The notes beneath the pieces were generated by a model. That model did not search any database. It had not been told where the DNA came from and saw only the letters and a program-made list of their open reading frames with translations. A DNA stretch of 56,463 nt from Candidatus Nitrosocaldus schleperae (GTDB lineage: Archaea > Thermoproteota > Nitrososphaeria > Nitrososphaerales > Nitrosocaldaceae): the NCBI GenBank assembly GCA_013538805.1, contig JABXGR010000010.1, positions 1 to 56,463 on the forward strand, read 5' to 3'. Below are positions 1 through 8,718 of this stretch, in pieces. Every line of letters begins with the position of its first letter. The stretch's first letter is position 1. The position numbers and the translations under genes were made by a program.

Positions 1-135
1 CTTAAGAGGAAGGTTGAACTCTACAGGAAGAGAGAGGGAAGAGATGTTAGCAGGGTTATGTTTGTAACACCATTCATAGATGATGAGGCTATAGATGCAT
101 GCAATAGATTTGGTATAGAGGTTTATAATGCATGA
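1..135 (+). CDS. C-terminal end of a PD-(D/E)XK-type (DUF3782-like) protein, partial
   Basis: The gene enters from outside the window; only its last 44 codons are visible, ending in TGA at 133-135. They read a basic helix (KVELYRKREGR), then a beta-strand with VTPFIDDEAID and the ending RFGIEVYNA. This layout matches the C-terminal tail of archaeal coiled-coil proteins with a restriction-endonuclease-like domain (DUF3782 type). The gene at 50608-50991 ends with a comparable stretch (AVAVNMDAEAVDKAKELGIE). The role in the cell is unknown, and the catalytic part lies outside the window, so activity cannot be judged. Confidence 0.55.
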   Translation, partial: LKRKVELYRKREGRDVSRVMFVTPFIDDEAIDACNRFGIEVYNA

Positions 136-261
136 TTAATGATATTATTACTTGCATTATATGCTATATGCTATAATAAAAACCTCTTTTAATAGATGGT
201 GATGAGAACATAATGTTAGGAGATTGTTTGCTAGCATTGTTTGAGAAAGCATAGACCTTAC

Positions 262-271
262 TTTAATATAT
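262..271 (+). promoter_or_regulatory. TATA-like box of the DUF763 gene
   Basis: TTTAATATAT is centred about 26 bases before the ATG at 292. That is the spacing expected for an archaeal TATA box when transcription starts at the start codon, so it supports a leaderless start at 292 over the in-frame TTG at 241. Confidence 0.6.
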
Positions 272-291
272 CTTCGCCTTTAATCATCCTT

Positions 292-1404
292 ATGCGTACT
301 GGTATGATACAACTTCCTTTACATGATGGTAAAGCGCCAAGGTGGCTCGTTGAGAGGATGAAGAACCTCTCCTACTTGATAACAAAGGCTATAGTGCTAG
401 AGCATGGTCATGGTACATTACTTGAAAGGTTATCAGATCCATTGTGGTTCCAAGCATTTGGATGTGTACTTGGATATGATTGGCACTCATCTGGAGTAAC
501 TACAGTAGTGATTGGTGTACTTAAGCATGCTTTAGCAGAGCATGCTTATGATCTAGGTGTTATGGTTGCTGGTGGCAAGGGTAGGAATGCACTTAAAGCA
601 AGCAATGAGATAGTTGAGATTTGTGATGCATTTGGGATAAGCAGTAGCAAGACCAATGAGCTATTGTATGCAAGTAGGATGGCAGCAAAGGTTGATAACA
701 CACTGCTTCAGGATGGGCATGAACTGTACCATCATTCATTCATCATTGCTGAGGATGGTAGATGGGCAGTTGTACAGCAGGGCATGGATGTAAATGCAAG
801 GACTGCAAGAAGGTATCATTGGCTCAATGCTAAAGGCTTCGTTGATGAGCCTAGGAGTGGCATAATAGGAAGTAGCATACTTGCTAACGTGCTAGATATG
901 ACTGCAAAGGAGTCTGAGGAGTGCAGAAGGGTATGTGTTGATATAGCAAATGATAGCAATACTGTATCATCTGTACAGTTACTCTATAAGCAGAGTACTC
1001 TAGATACATGGCTTGCTAATAACAATAATAATGCTACTACTTATAGGGATGTTGAGGTATATGCGATGCCTAAGCATATAGATTGGAGTATATTCAAGCG
1101 TATATATGATGTGCATCCTCGCAACTATGAGGAGTTGATAGCAGTAAGGGGTGTTGGTGCAGGTACTGTAAGGGCATTAGCATTGATAGCAGAGTTGATA
1201 TATGGTGCAAGGGCATCTTGGAGGGATCCTGTTAGGTTCACGTTTGCACATGGTGGCAAGGATGGAGTACCTTATCCAGTTGATAGAAGAACCTATGATG
1301 AGAGCATAAGAGTGCTCAAGGAGGCTATTGAAGGTTTGGATGTTGATGATAGGATGAGGAAGGATATGCTTGTTAGGCTTGCTAGATCATCCATTCTAGC
1401 ATAG
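292..1404 (+). CDS. DUF763 family protein
   Basis: A 370-residue protein of the DUF763 family, widespread in archaea and some thermophiles, with no established function. The start RTGMIQLPLHDGKAPRWL is the family N-terminus (RTG..LPLH.G.APRWL). A glycine-rich GGKGRNALKASNE motif follows near residue 95. Near residue 285, AVRGVGAGTVRALALIAEL looks like a helix-hairpin-helix, then comes FAHGGKDGVPYPVDRRTYD, which is also typical. The frame is open back to a TTG at 241, but family alignment and the TATA box favour ATG 292. A run of five Asn (about residue 243) is a low-complexity insertion. The helix-hairpin-helix suggests DNA contact; this is inference. Confidence 0.88.
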   Translation: MRTGMIQLPLHDGKAPRWLVERMKNLSYLITKAIVLEHGHGTLLERLSDPLWFQAFGCVLGYDWHSSGVTTVVIGVLKHALAEHAYDLGVMVAGGKGRNALKASNEIVEICDAFGISSSKTNELLYASRMAAKVDNTLLQDGHELYHHSFIIAEDGRWAVVQQGMDVNARTARRYHWLNAKGFVDEPRSGIIGSSILANVLDMTAKESEECRRVCVDIANDSNTVSSVQLLYKQSTLDTWLANNNNNATTYRDVEVYAMPKHIDWSIFKRIYDVHPRNYEELIAVRGVGAGTVRALALIAELIYGARASWRDPVRFTFAHGGKDGVPYPVDRRTYDESIRVLKEAIEGLDVDDRMRKDMLVRLARSSILA

Positions 1405-1485
1405 AAGTTCTAAATGATTCTAAATTCTCACTATAGAGAGGTTGCAAATAACACTTGCCATATCTTCATTAGGGTTTGTTTTAAC

Positions 1486-2649
1486 TCATTGATATGCCCT
1501 ATACTCCTTGCCCAATACACCTGATGCAATCTTCAACTTGAGTATCTCATCAGTACCCTCGTATATCCTGCATACCCTGTTATCTACAAGGTGCCTTGCT
1601 GGCCTGTAGAGATAGGACCACCCCCTCCCTCCAAATATCTGGAGTGCTCTATCAGCAGCATCATATGCAGCATTAACAGCAAACAACTTTGCCTCAGCAA
1701 CAGCCATATCTGCTGCCCTCTTCCTTGCCTCATCATCTACATCCTTATCCCATCTATCCTTCATGAGCGTAGCATGCCTTACCATGCTCCTTGATGCTGT
1801 ATAATCAAGCCTTATCATAGCAATATGCTCCTGCACAAGTTGGTGCTTTGCTATAGGCTTGCCATACTGTACCCTTGCCCTAGCATACCTTATAGCCTCG
1901 ATGAAGCAATCCTTTATGCTCCCAACACATCCAGCAGCAACACTCAACCTACCATCTATAAGCGCTTCTTTTGCAATCCTCCATCCTTCCCCTTCCTTGC
2001 CCAATAGATTGGCTTTAGGAACCTTGTAACCCTTGAGTTCAAACATGCCTGTATCTGTTGTTGGTGTACCCATCTTTGCAATTAGAGGCTCCCTCTCTAT
2101 CCCTTCCCTATCAGTATCGATTATGAATGCACTCATCCTCATGCTGTTAGCATTATGCCTTGCAAACACTATTATAGCATCTGCTATAGTAGCGTTTGTG
2201 ATAAGGTACTTTGTACCATTGAGCATGTACCCTCCATCCTCATCCTCCTTGTAGATGCTCCTCATCTCTAGAGGGTTGCTCCCAGCATCTGGCTCTGTTA
2301 ATGCAAATGCAAATATCTTATCCCCTCTAGCAGATGGCTTGAGGTAGCGCTCCTTCTGCTCCTCACTTCCATAGCGCATGAGCAGTCTTTGTGCTAGTGA
2401 TGTGTGCACAGAGAAGAAGGATCTTATACCACTCCCCTCCATGCCTATCCTCTCAAGTGCCTTAACATATGTAAGATTGCTTGCCTCTCTACCACCATAA
2501 TCCTTAGGCACTATCATGCCAAGCAGGTTGTACTTCTTTGCTAGAGGGATTAGCATATCGTTATGCTTCCTCTCAAGGTATGCTAGATCCTCTATAGGCC
2601 TTAACTCCTTGCAGAACCTATCAACATCCTCCAATATATCCCTCTGCAC
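1486..2649 (-). CDS. Acyl-CoA dehydrogenase (first copy)
   Basis: A flavin-dependent acyl-CoA dehydrogenase of normal length (387 residues) that introduces an alpha-beta double bond into an acyl-CoA and passes electrons to an electron-transfer flavoprotein. The FAD-site motif FALTEPDAGSNP lies near residue 115, ARARVQYGKPIAKHQL near 255, and IFGGRGWSYLYRPAR near 340. The catalytic base is the Glu of RIYEGTDEI, about residue 364. The start is GTG at 2649 with a TATA-like box about 26 bases upstream, so it appears leaderless. It diverges from the CoxG-like gene. A second dehydrogenase lies at 3272-4447, and the indolepyruvate oxidoreductase/thiolase cluster nearby suggests CoA-ester catabolism. 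Substrate chain type cannot be read from the sequence. Confidence 0.93.
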   Translation of the reverse strand: MQRDILEDVDRFCKELRPIEDLAYLERKHNDMLIPLAKKYNLLGMIVPKDYGGREASNLTYVKALERIGMEGSGIRSFFSVHTSLAQRLLMRYGSEEQKERYLKPSARGDKIFAFALTEPDAGSNPLEMRSIYKEDEDGGYMLNGTKYLITNATIADAIIVFARHNANSMRMSAFIIDTDREGIEREPLIAKMGTPTTDTGMFELKGYKVPKANLLGKEGEGWRIAKEALIDGRLSVAAGCVGSIKDCFIEAIRYARARVQYGKPIAKHQLVQEHIAMIRLDYTASRSMVRHATLMKDRWDKDVDDEARKRAADMAVAEAKLFAVNAAYDAADRALQIFGGRGWSYLYRPARHLVDNRVCRIYEGTDEILKLKIASGVLGKEYRAYQ

Positions 2650-2670
2650 AATACTTTTTTAGCCCTTGCA

Positions 2671-2680
2671 ATTATATATT
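2671..2680 (-). promoter_or_regulatory. TATA-like box of acyl-CoA dehydrogenase 1
   Basis: ATTATATATT is centred 26 bases upstream of the GTG at 2649 on the minus strand. The divergent gene starts at 2683, so the two transcription units share about 33 bases. Confidence 0.5.
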
Positions 2681-2682
2681 TT

Positions 2683-3141
2683 GTGCATATAGAGTTAGAG
2701 AAGAGGTACACATTTGATGGTATAGAGCCTAATATGCTCTGGAATACATTAAAGGATGCACAGATTATAGCAAGATGTATACCCCATGCAGAGGATGTGC
2801 ATGTTGAGGGTTCAGCCATCAAGGCAAAGGTTAAGCCACCATACTCATTCATCAGGGGAAGGTTAAGCATAGAGGGTGAGATCGTTGATGTTGATGATAC
2901 AACAAGGCAGTTGAAGGTGAAGGTTAAGGGTTCATCCATAGGCTCATCATTCGATGCCATGCTTACCATCTCTGTAATGCAGGAAGGGTTGATAACAAAG
3001 GTTGATGCTGATACACATGGGTTGTTTAGGACATTGCCTAGCTCTCTTATAAAGAAGGTTACAGAGGATGCTGCAGATAGGTTCATGTCATGCATAAGGG
3101 TAGAGATTGGTGGTAGTGCTGCTACTACTGCTGCTAGTTGA
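2683..3141 (+). CDS. CoxG-like SRPBCC-fold protein
   Basis: A 152-residue protein of the CoxG / carbon monoxide dehydrogenase subunit G family, which has the SRPBCC (START-like) ligand-binding fold. The family pattern is visible: the opening strand LEKRYTFDGIEPNMLWNTLKD, the turn ARCIPHAEDV, KAKVKPPYSFIRGRLSIEGE, and a C-terminal helix (SSLIKKVTEDAADRFM). CoxG proteins assist molybdenum-type CO dehydrogenase assembly or membrane attachment, but no coxMSL genes are in this window and the gene sits between two acyl-CoA dehydrogenases. It may instead bind a hydrophobic acyl or aryl ligand; this is inference. The start is GTG 2683, and no ATG alternative lies near it. The tail is Ser/Ala/Thr-rich. 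Confidence 0.75.
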   Translation: MHIELEKRYTFDGIEPNMLWNTLKDAQIIARCIPHAEDVHVEGSAIKAKVKPPYSFIRGRLSIEGEIVDVDDTTRQLKVKVKGSSIGSSFDAMLTISVMQEGLITKVDADTHGLFRTLPSSLIKKVTEDAADRFMSCIRVEIGGSAATTAAS

Positions 3142-3271
3142 GTGATGTTGTTATTCTGTTGTTATTGCTGCTGCTGATATAGGTTAGTGATGGCGATGAT
3201 GATGATTAGATGTTGATGAATCTCATTACTATTGATCATAACTACTATATTACTATACTACTACATAATCA

Positions 3272-4447
3272 TCATAACACATCGGATCTCAGTAGCCTGT
3301 GCGATATTATAAGCCTCATGATCTCAGATGTTCCCTCTCCTATGCTCATCATCCTTGCATCCCTCCAATGCCTATTAACATCGTACTCATCAACATAACC
3401 ATATGCACCATGTATCTGTATTGCTTCATCGCTAACCATCTTTGCTGTCTCTGATGCAAAGAGCTTTGCCTCTGCAGCTATCAATGCATAATCCAAGCCA
3501 TTATCCTTAGCCCATGCTGCACTCAACGTTAGATGCCTAGCAGCAGATATTGCAGTATGCATATCTGCAAGCTTCTGCCTTATCATCTGGAACTCTGCTA
3601 TAGGCTTGCCAAAGGCATACCTTCTCTTGCTATAGGCTAAAGACTTCTCGAATGCTATCTGTGCTATACCAGTTGAGAGTGCTGCTATCCCTATCCTACC
3701 AGTATGGAGCATCTCCATCGCATAATCATAACCCTTGCCCTCTTCCCCCAACAAGTTAGCCTTTGGAACTATACAATCGTTAAGATGCAACTCTGTTAGT
3801 GTAGAACCTCTTACACCCATCTTATCCATGTACTTACCAATCCTTAAGCCATTGCAATCCTTATCAACTAGGAATGCAGAGTATCCCTTCTCTGTTACAG
3901 CAAATACAAGGTAGAGATCAGCATAGCCTCCATTGGTTATGAACCTCTTCCTCCCATTTATTATGTAACTGTTATTATGCTCATCAAGCCTAGCCCTAGT
4001 CTGTATAGCCTTTGCATCTGAGCCAGCATCTGGCTCTGTTAATGCAAATGCACCAAGCATCTTACCATGTATCAATGGCTTGAGGTAGTGCTCTTTCTGC
4101 TCCTCGCTACCAAACATCTCTATGCCAGAGCATACTGTACAGTGTATTGCAAGTGAGAGCCCTGTACTTGCACATGCCATTCCAAGCATCTCAAGGGAAG
4201 CAATGTATACAGGGTATGGTAGTTCAAGCCCTCCATACCTTGATGGGAATGGGATCCTACACAATCCATGCTTGAAGAGCATATCAAGATTCTCCCTTGG
4301 GAATATCCTCTCAGCATCTATCCTCCTTGCATTTGGCATTATCTTGCTCTCCATGAGATCACCTAGGGACTCTAGAAGTTGCATGGCATCACTGCTAGAG
4401 TAGAGCATGCTCAAAGCATCTCTTAACTCCTTCCTGAAGAGTGTCAT
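3272..4447 (-). CDS. Acyl-CoA dehydrogenase (second copy)
   Basis: A second flavin acyl-CoA dehydrogenase, 391 residues, clearly a relative and not a copy of the gene at 1486-2649. It has FALTEPDAGSDAKAIQTRAR near residue 135, SKRRYAFGKPIAEFQMIRQK near 265, AIQIHGAYGYVDEYDVNRHW near 340, and the catalytic Glu (about E371) in SIGEGTSEIMR. It resembles short- and medium-chain or branched-chain enzymes more than the first copy does. The start is ATG 4447 with an AT-rich TTAATA-like box about 26 bases upstream. It diverges from iorA across a 201-base spacer. Having two paralogues beside IorAB and thiolase-like genes suggests two oxidation steps, or two substrates, in one pathway. Confidence 0.93.
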   Translation of the reverse strand: MTLFRKELRDALSMLYSSSDAMQLLESLGDLMESKIMPNARRIDAERIFPRENLDMLFKHGLCRIPFPSRYGGLELPYPVYIASLEMLGMACASTGLSLAIHCTVCSGIEMFGSEEQKEHYLKPLIHGKMLGAFALTEPDAGSDAKAIQTRARLDEHNNSYIINGRKRFITNGGYADLYLVFAVTEKGYSAFLVDKDCNGLRIGKYMDKMGVRGSTLTELHLNDCIVPKANLLGEEGKGYDYAMEMLHTGRIGIAALSTGIAQIAFEKSLAYSKRRYAFGKPIAEFQMIRQKLADMHTAISAARHLTLSAAWAKDNGLDYALIAAEAKLFASETAKMVSDEAIQIHGAYGYVDEYDVNRHWRDARMMSIGEGTSEIMRLIISHRLLRSDVL

Positions 4448-4648
4448 ATATTATATACAAGGATTAGGGTATTAACCTTTAGGGTACCCTTCCTCTCCAT
4501 TAGATTCTCATATATAATAGCGATAAATAACATAATATTCACAGAGATGTAATGATTTGCTGTGAAAGACAGCATATTGATTGTTGATGTAAGCATATCT
4601 TACAGTATTAAAGGTAACGTTAATGAATGGGAATAGCATAAATATATT

Positions 4649-6940
4649 ATGATAAGAGGGAAGTATATCCCTCCAAAGGGTGTTGAGGATAGGACAAGGA
4701 AGAGGAGAAATGCTATAGATCTACTTTTAGCAAGGAAGGGTGAGCGTATAGTGGTTGATGCTCCCCTTGCAATAATAAGGGCAGCATTGGAGTCAGGGAT
4801 AAGCTATGCTGCTGGCTACCCTGGGGCACCAACCGCTGATCTCATAGATATGCTCTCTGAGTCAAGTATGCTCCTTAACGATCTTGGCATATTCTTCGAG
4901 TCATCAACAAATGAAGCATCAGCAGCAACAAAACTCCTTGCATCTGTTTACGATAGGATACATGGGTTTGTTAACTGGAAGGTAGTTGGTAGCAATGTTG
5001 CAGCAGATGTACTTGCACACATAACATCATCTGGTACTCTAGGCTCTGCTGTTATAGTCGTTGGAGAAGATTATGAGACTGAGAGCACTACAGTTGAGAT
5101 GAAGAGTTACATGTATGGCAAGGGGTTCGCTATACCAGTTATAGACCCAATAGGGAGCCCTATGCATGTGTACAGGCTAGCAAAGCATGCATTTAGGCTC
5201 TCAGAGTACTCTAACATGCCAGTCATGCTACTCCTAAGGCCTATGGCAGCAAACTGCATAGGCTCAATAGTGTGTGAAGAGGATATAAAGAGGCCAGAGG
5301 TCAACGTTAAGGATAAGAAGGAGATATGGGAGCCAGATCTAAGCAGATATACACTAACAGAGACTGCAAAGTTGCATGCTGTAGAGAAGTATGCTGAGAG
5401 GATACCTAAAGCAATGGATTACATAGCAAGCAATAGGCTCAACGATTACATAAAGGGCGATGAGAATAGTAGCAATAGTAGTAGCAAGGTAGGGTTCATA
5501 ACCCATGGAAGCATATTCAACTCATTCATAACAGCAATGCATGAACTTGGTAGGGCAGATCTAACTGGTAGATGCTATTACGATATGCTTAACCTCAACG
5601 TTGTGCATCCAATAGTGCCTGAAGAGATCATCAGGTTTGCTTCTAGCAAGGATATGCTCTTCATAGTAGAGGAGGGTGCACCATTCTACATTGAGGAGAG
5701 TATAAGGAGCATACTACATGCTGCAGGTATAAACAGCAAGGTATATGGAAAGGTGAGCAATGGAGGGTTCATACCGCTCACTGGTGCATTGGATGTTGAT
5801 ACACTCCTTGAACCATTGGCAAGGATGCTCTCGCTTGTAGAGCCTTACTATACAGTGCCTAGAGAGAGGCTCTCGGAGATGATGAAGCATAGGGAGATGG
5901 CAGCAAGGGCTACCCTTAAGGTTATGGTTGCAAGGAACCCAACATTCTGCACTGGCTGCCCAGAGAGGCCTATATTCACAGCAGTAAGATGGCTGGATGA
6001 GCGCTTTGGGAGGAGCATATATGCTGGGGATAGTGGATGCTATACTATGGCCCATCTACCTCCATTCAATGCATCTGATACATTCACTGGAATGGGTACA
6101 TCTCTAGATGCTGCCCTTGGGCTATCCAAGTTGTATAGGAGGAGGGTTATAGCAGTAATGGGTGATGGTACATTCTTCCATAGGGGCATAACCAACGTTG
6201 ATAACCTGCTATACAATGTAAGTAATGATGATAGCGATGTTAACATAATCTTCATCATATTTGAGAACTACTGGACCGCAATGACTGGGCACCAACCAAA
6301 CCCTGCAAGCAAGGCTAACACTGCAGCAGGGAAGCATTTAAGCATAAACTATGCAGGTGAGTTCCCAGCAAGGGCAAGTATAGAGTCCATACTCAAGGCT
6401 CATGGGATAAGGTGGATAAGGAGGGTCAACCCATTCGACTTCTCTAGCACTCTTGAGGCTATGCTTGAGGCATACATGGTAGACAAGGGTGTACGTGTAA
6501 TAATATGCGATGGGGAATGCACTCTAGCAAGGATGAGGAGGGAGCAGCCTATGCTTGAGAGCATGATAGATGAGGGGAAGAGGGTTGAGGAGGTTAAGTA
6601 CAGGATAGATGAGGAGATATGCTCTGGCTGCTTCCCATGCGAGAAGTACTCTGGCTGCCCAAGCGTAACAATGGTTAGGAACCCAAACCCATTAAGAACA
6701 GGTTACATAAAGCAGATAGAGGATACATGCACTGGTTGTGGTATATGTGGTATAACAAGCATATTTGGGCTATGCCCATCAACATATAGGATAAGGATCG
6801 TTCATAACCCAACAAGATGGGAGAGGTTTATGCATAAACTGAACATGTATGCCATAAGGATGCTAAGAGGCAGTAGCAAGGAGCATGATTATGGTTATGG
6901 TTATGAGTATGAGAAGGAGGTGCAAGCATATGATGAGTAG
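4649..6940 (+). CDS. iorA: Indolepyruvate:ferredoxin oxidoreductase, alpha subunit
   Basis: The large subunit of the thiamine-diphosphate enzyme that converts aryl pyruvates plus CoA to aryl-acetyl-CoA, CO2 and reduced ferredoxin. It has 763 residues, somewhat longer than usual. In order: an N-terminal pyrimidine-binding domain (ISYAAGYPGAPTADLIDML near residue 50); the family hallmark FCTGCPERPIF near 430; the diphosphate/Mg site MGDGTFFHRGITNVDNLLYN from about 504; and two C-terminal 4Fe-4S clusters, C658-C661-C664-C670 and C694-C697-C700-C709. An Asn/Ser insertion (NSSNSSSK) near residue 272 is low complexity. The gene overlaps iorB by 11 bases. The start is ATG 4649. Confidence 0.93.
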   Translation: MIRGKYIPPKGVEDRTRKRRNAIDLLLARKGERIVVDAPLAIIRAALESGISYAAGYPGAPTADLIDMLSESSMLLNDLGIFFESSTNEASAATKLLASVYDRIHGFVNWKVVGSNVAADVLAHITSSGTLGSAVIVVGEDYETESTTVEMKSYMYGKGFAIPVIDPIGSPMHVYRLAKHAFRLSEYSNMPVMLLLRPMAANCIGSIVCEEDIKRPEVNVKDKKEIWEPDLSRYTLTETAKLHAVEKYAERIPKAMDYIASNRLNDYIKGDENSSNSSSKVGFITHGSIFNSFITAMHELGRADLTGRCYYDMLNLNVVHPIVPEEIIRFASSKDMLFIVEEGAPFYIEESIRSILHAAGINSKVYGKVSNGGFIPLTGALDVDTLLEPLARMLSLVEPYYTVPRERLSEMMKHREMAARATLKVMVARNPTFCTGCPERPIFTAVRWLDERFGRSIYAGDSGCYTMAHLPPFNASDTFTGMGTSLDAALGLSKLYRRRVIAVMGDGTFFHRGITNVDNLLYNVSNDDSDVNIIFIIFENYWTAMTGHQPNPASKANTAAGKHLSINYAGEFPARASIESILKAHGIRWIRRVNPFDFSSTLEAMLEAYMVDKGVRVIICDGECTLARMRREQPMLESMIDEGKRVEEVKYRIDEEICSGCFPCEKYSGCPSVTMVRNPNPLRTGYIKQIEDTCTGCGICGITSIFGLCPSTYRIRIVHNPTRWERFMHKLNMYAIRMLRGSSKEHDYGYGYEYEKEVQAYDE
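6914..6922 (+). promoter_or_regulatory. Ribosome binding site that fixes the iorB start
   Basis: AAGGAGGTG lies seven bases before the ATG at 6930, inside the 3' end of iorA. It shows that iorB starts at 6930 and not at the in-frame ATG at 6885, which would give an unlikely Met-rich leader. Confidence 0.75.
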
Positions 6941-8717
6941 CAGGTTAAGGGTGTATAGAGTGTTAGTACCATCTGTTGGAGGCCAAGGAGGGGGCACTAT
7001 AAGCGAGGTACTGTACAGGGCAGTGATGATAGAGAGGGAGAGGGTTGCGAAGGCAAATGGTATGCTTGATAGGATAGCATATAGGACAGACCTTGAGTAT
7101 AGATACATGATCCCTGGACTTGCACAGAGGAATGGCTCTGTGTACAGTGCTGTAGTCTTTGTATCTCCCCTTGAGCTTGATCTTCCTGAACAGATAGTTG
7201 TTGCTGAGAGGTTCCATACCTCTAGCGTTGATGTTATGATAGCACAAGAGCTTGCAGAGGCTGTAAGGTTTGCAGGCTCTGGTCTCCTCAATGCTGACTC
7301 TACTGCAATAGTCAATGAGCATAGATTCCTAACAACGGTTGAGAAGATGCCTACTACAAAGAGCCTCATCCCAATGGATGAGCAGATAGCAGCACTTAAG
7401 AGGCTAGTTGGGAGGTACGTTGGGATAGATGCACATGGACTTGCACTTACAAATGGTATGAAACCTCTTTATGCAAATGCAATACTGTTAGGTGCACTTG
7501 CAGCATCCAATGCACTGCCTATAAGCAAGGACTCATACATATCTGCAATAGAGGAGAGGTTCTCTGGCAAGGTCATGGATGAGAACATAAAAGCATTTGA
7601 GATAGGCTATAAGCATACCATCTCTGCTTATAGTGTATATTCTAGAAGGAATGTAGTATCAGATATAACTGAGCAGAGCATGGATGGGATAGTTGAGAGG
7701 AACCATAGAAGGCTTATGCTCTCAAGAGGCAAGAGGGATGCTGAGAGGTATGTAGAGTTGATCAAAGGCTTTGCAGATAACAATAGCAACAGTAACAGTA
7801 ATAGTAACAGTAAGTATGGCATTATACCAGAGGATCTCCTCAAGATACTTGCTGAAGGTATAGGACAGATGGTTGAGTTTGAAGGCTGGCACCATGCAGA
7901 TGCATACATGAGGAGGGTTATGGATATGCTAAGCATAGATAGGGAGAGAGGAGATGGTACGTTCAGGCTAAGCAAGGCATATGCTATGCACCTTGCTGGA
8001 AGGCTTATGAGATGGGAAGGTCCATTCGAGGTTGCAAGGATAAAGTCAAGGAAGATCATAAAAGATATGCTCCCCTATAGGGGTAGCAGGAGCAATGTTA
8101 TAGTTAAGGTTGAGGCACTGCTGCAACCAAACGTTGAGGAGATGTATGGCATGGTACCAAAGCGCATCCACGATATTATGTGTAGGATCATCCCTTCATG
8201 GCAGAGTTACATTGAGAGCAGGAGATACGATGGTAGACCAATCTCCATAGATCTAACAAGCATAGGAGGTTATATCAAACTCTGGCTACTCTGGAAGCTC
8301 TCATTCATGCAGAAGCACTCTTTAAGATATCATAGGGAGATGGAGTTAGTTGATTACTTCACAAGAGTAGTTAAGGATCTAGCAATGATAGATTATGAAC
8401 TTGCATGCATGGTTGCAGATTATGCTCAGTACATAAGGGGCTTTGCACATATCAGGGCAAGGAACATAGATGCATTCAAAACATTGGTTGAGTATGTTGT
8501 GATGAAGGGATTAGAGATGGATGGTGCATTGAAGGATGAAGAGCATAGGATAACAAAGGCAGCATTAAGGGCAGCGATGAACCTAATCACTCTAGATGGT
8601 GAAGGTAAGGATAAGGTGATCGAGTTCATTGATGAACTCTACACACTATTCAAAGAGGGTGAGTATAGCAGGATCTATACTAGGTTGGCATTAAGGCAGT
8701 TGGTACCTCTAGAGTAA
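6930..8717 (+). CDS. iorB: Indolepyruvate oxidoreductase, beta subunit family, long form
   Basis: The beta subunit partner of IorA. The N-terminal 190 residues are the gamma-type oxidoreductase domain (VYRVLVPSVGGQGGGTISEV, then the AQRNGSVYSAVVFVSPLELD region). At 595 residues it is about three times the length of the classical 200-residue archaeal IorB. The C-terminal part (about 300-590, all-alpha in appearance, including HLAGRLMRWEGPFEVARIKS) resembles the accessory domain of long bacterial IorB-family proteins (DUF6537-like; from memory, not searched). An Asn-Ser repeat at about 285-295 (7783-7815) splits the two parts and looks like a repeat-expanded linker. It is translated from a strong Shine-Dalgarno site overlapping iorA and followed after one base by the thiolase-like gene. 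Confidence 0.82.
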   Translation: MMSSRLRVYRVLVPSVGGQGGGTISEVLYRAVMIERERVAKANGMLDRIAYRTDLEYRYMIPGLAQRNGSVYSAVVFVSPLELDLPEQIVVAERFHTSSVDVMIAQELAEAVRFAGSGLLNADSTAIVNEHRFLTTVEKMPTTKSLIPMDEQIAALKRLVGRYVGIDAHGLALTNGMKPLYANAILLGALAASNALPISKDSYISAIEERFSGKVMDENIKAFEIGYKHTISAYSVYSRRNVVSDITEQSMDGIVERNHRRLMLSRGKRDAERYVELIKGFADNNSNSNSNSNSKYGIIPEDLLKILAEGIGQMVEFEGWHHADAYMRRVMDMLSIDRERGDGTFRLSKAYAMHLAGRLMRWEGPFEVARIKSRKIIKDMLPYRGSRSNVIVKVEALLQPNVEEMYGMVPKRIHDIMCRIIPSWQSYIESRRYDGRPISIDLTSIGGYIKLWLLWKLSFMQKHSLRYHREMELVDYFTRVVKDLAMIDYELACMVADYAQYIRGFAHIRARNIDAFKTLVEYVVMKGLEMDGALKDEEHRITKAALRAAMNLITLDGEGKDKVIEFIDELYTLFKEGEYSRIYTRLALRQLVPLE

Positions 8718-8718
8718 T

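Noticed and set aside
4558-4574. Perfect 6-base hairpin TGCTGT-GAAAG-ACAGCA before iorA
   Set aside because: Short, without T run, and not placed like an operator or riboswitch; could occur by chance.
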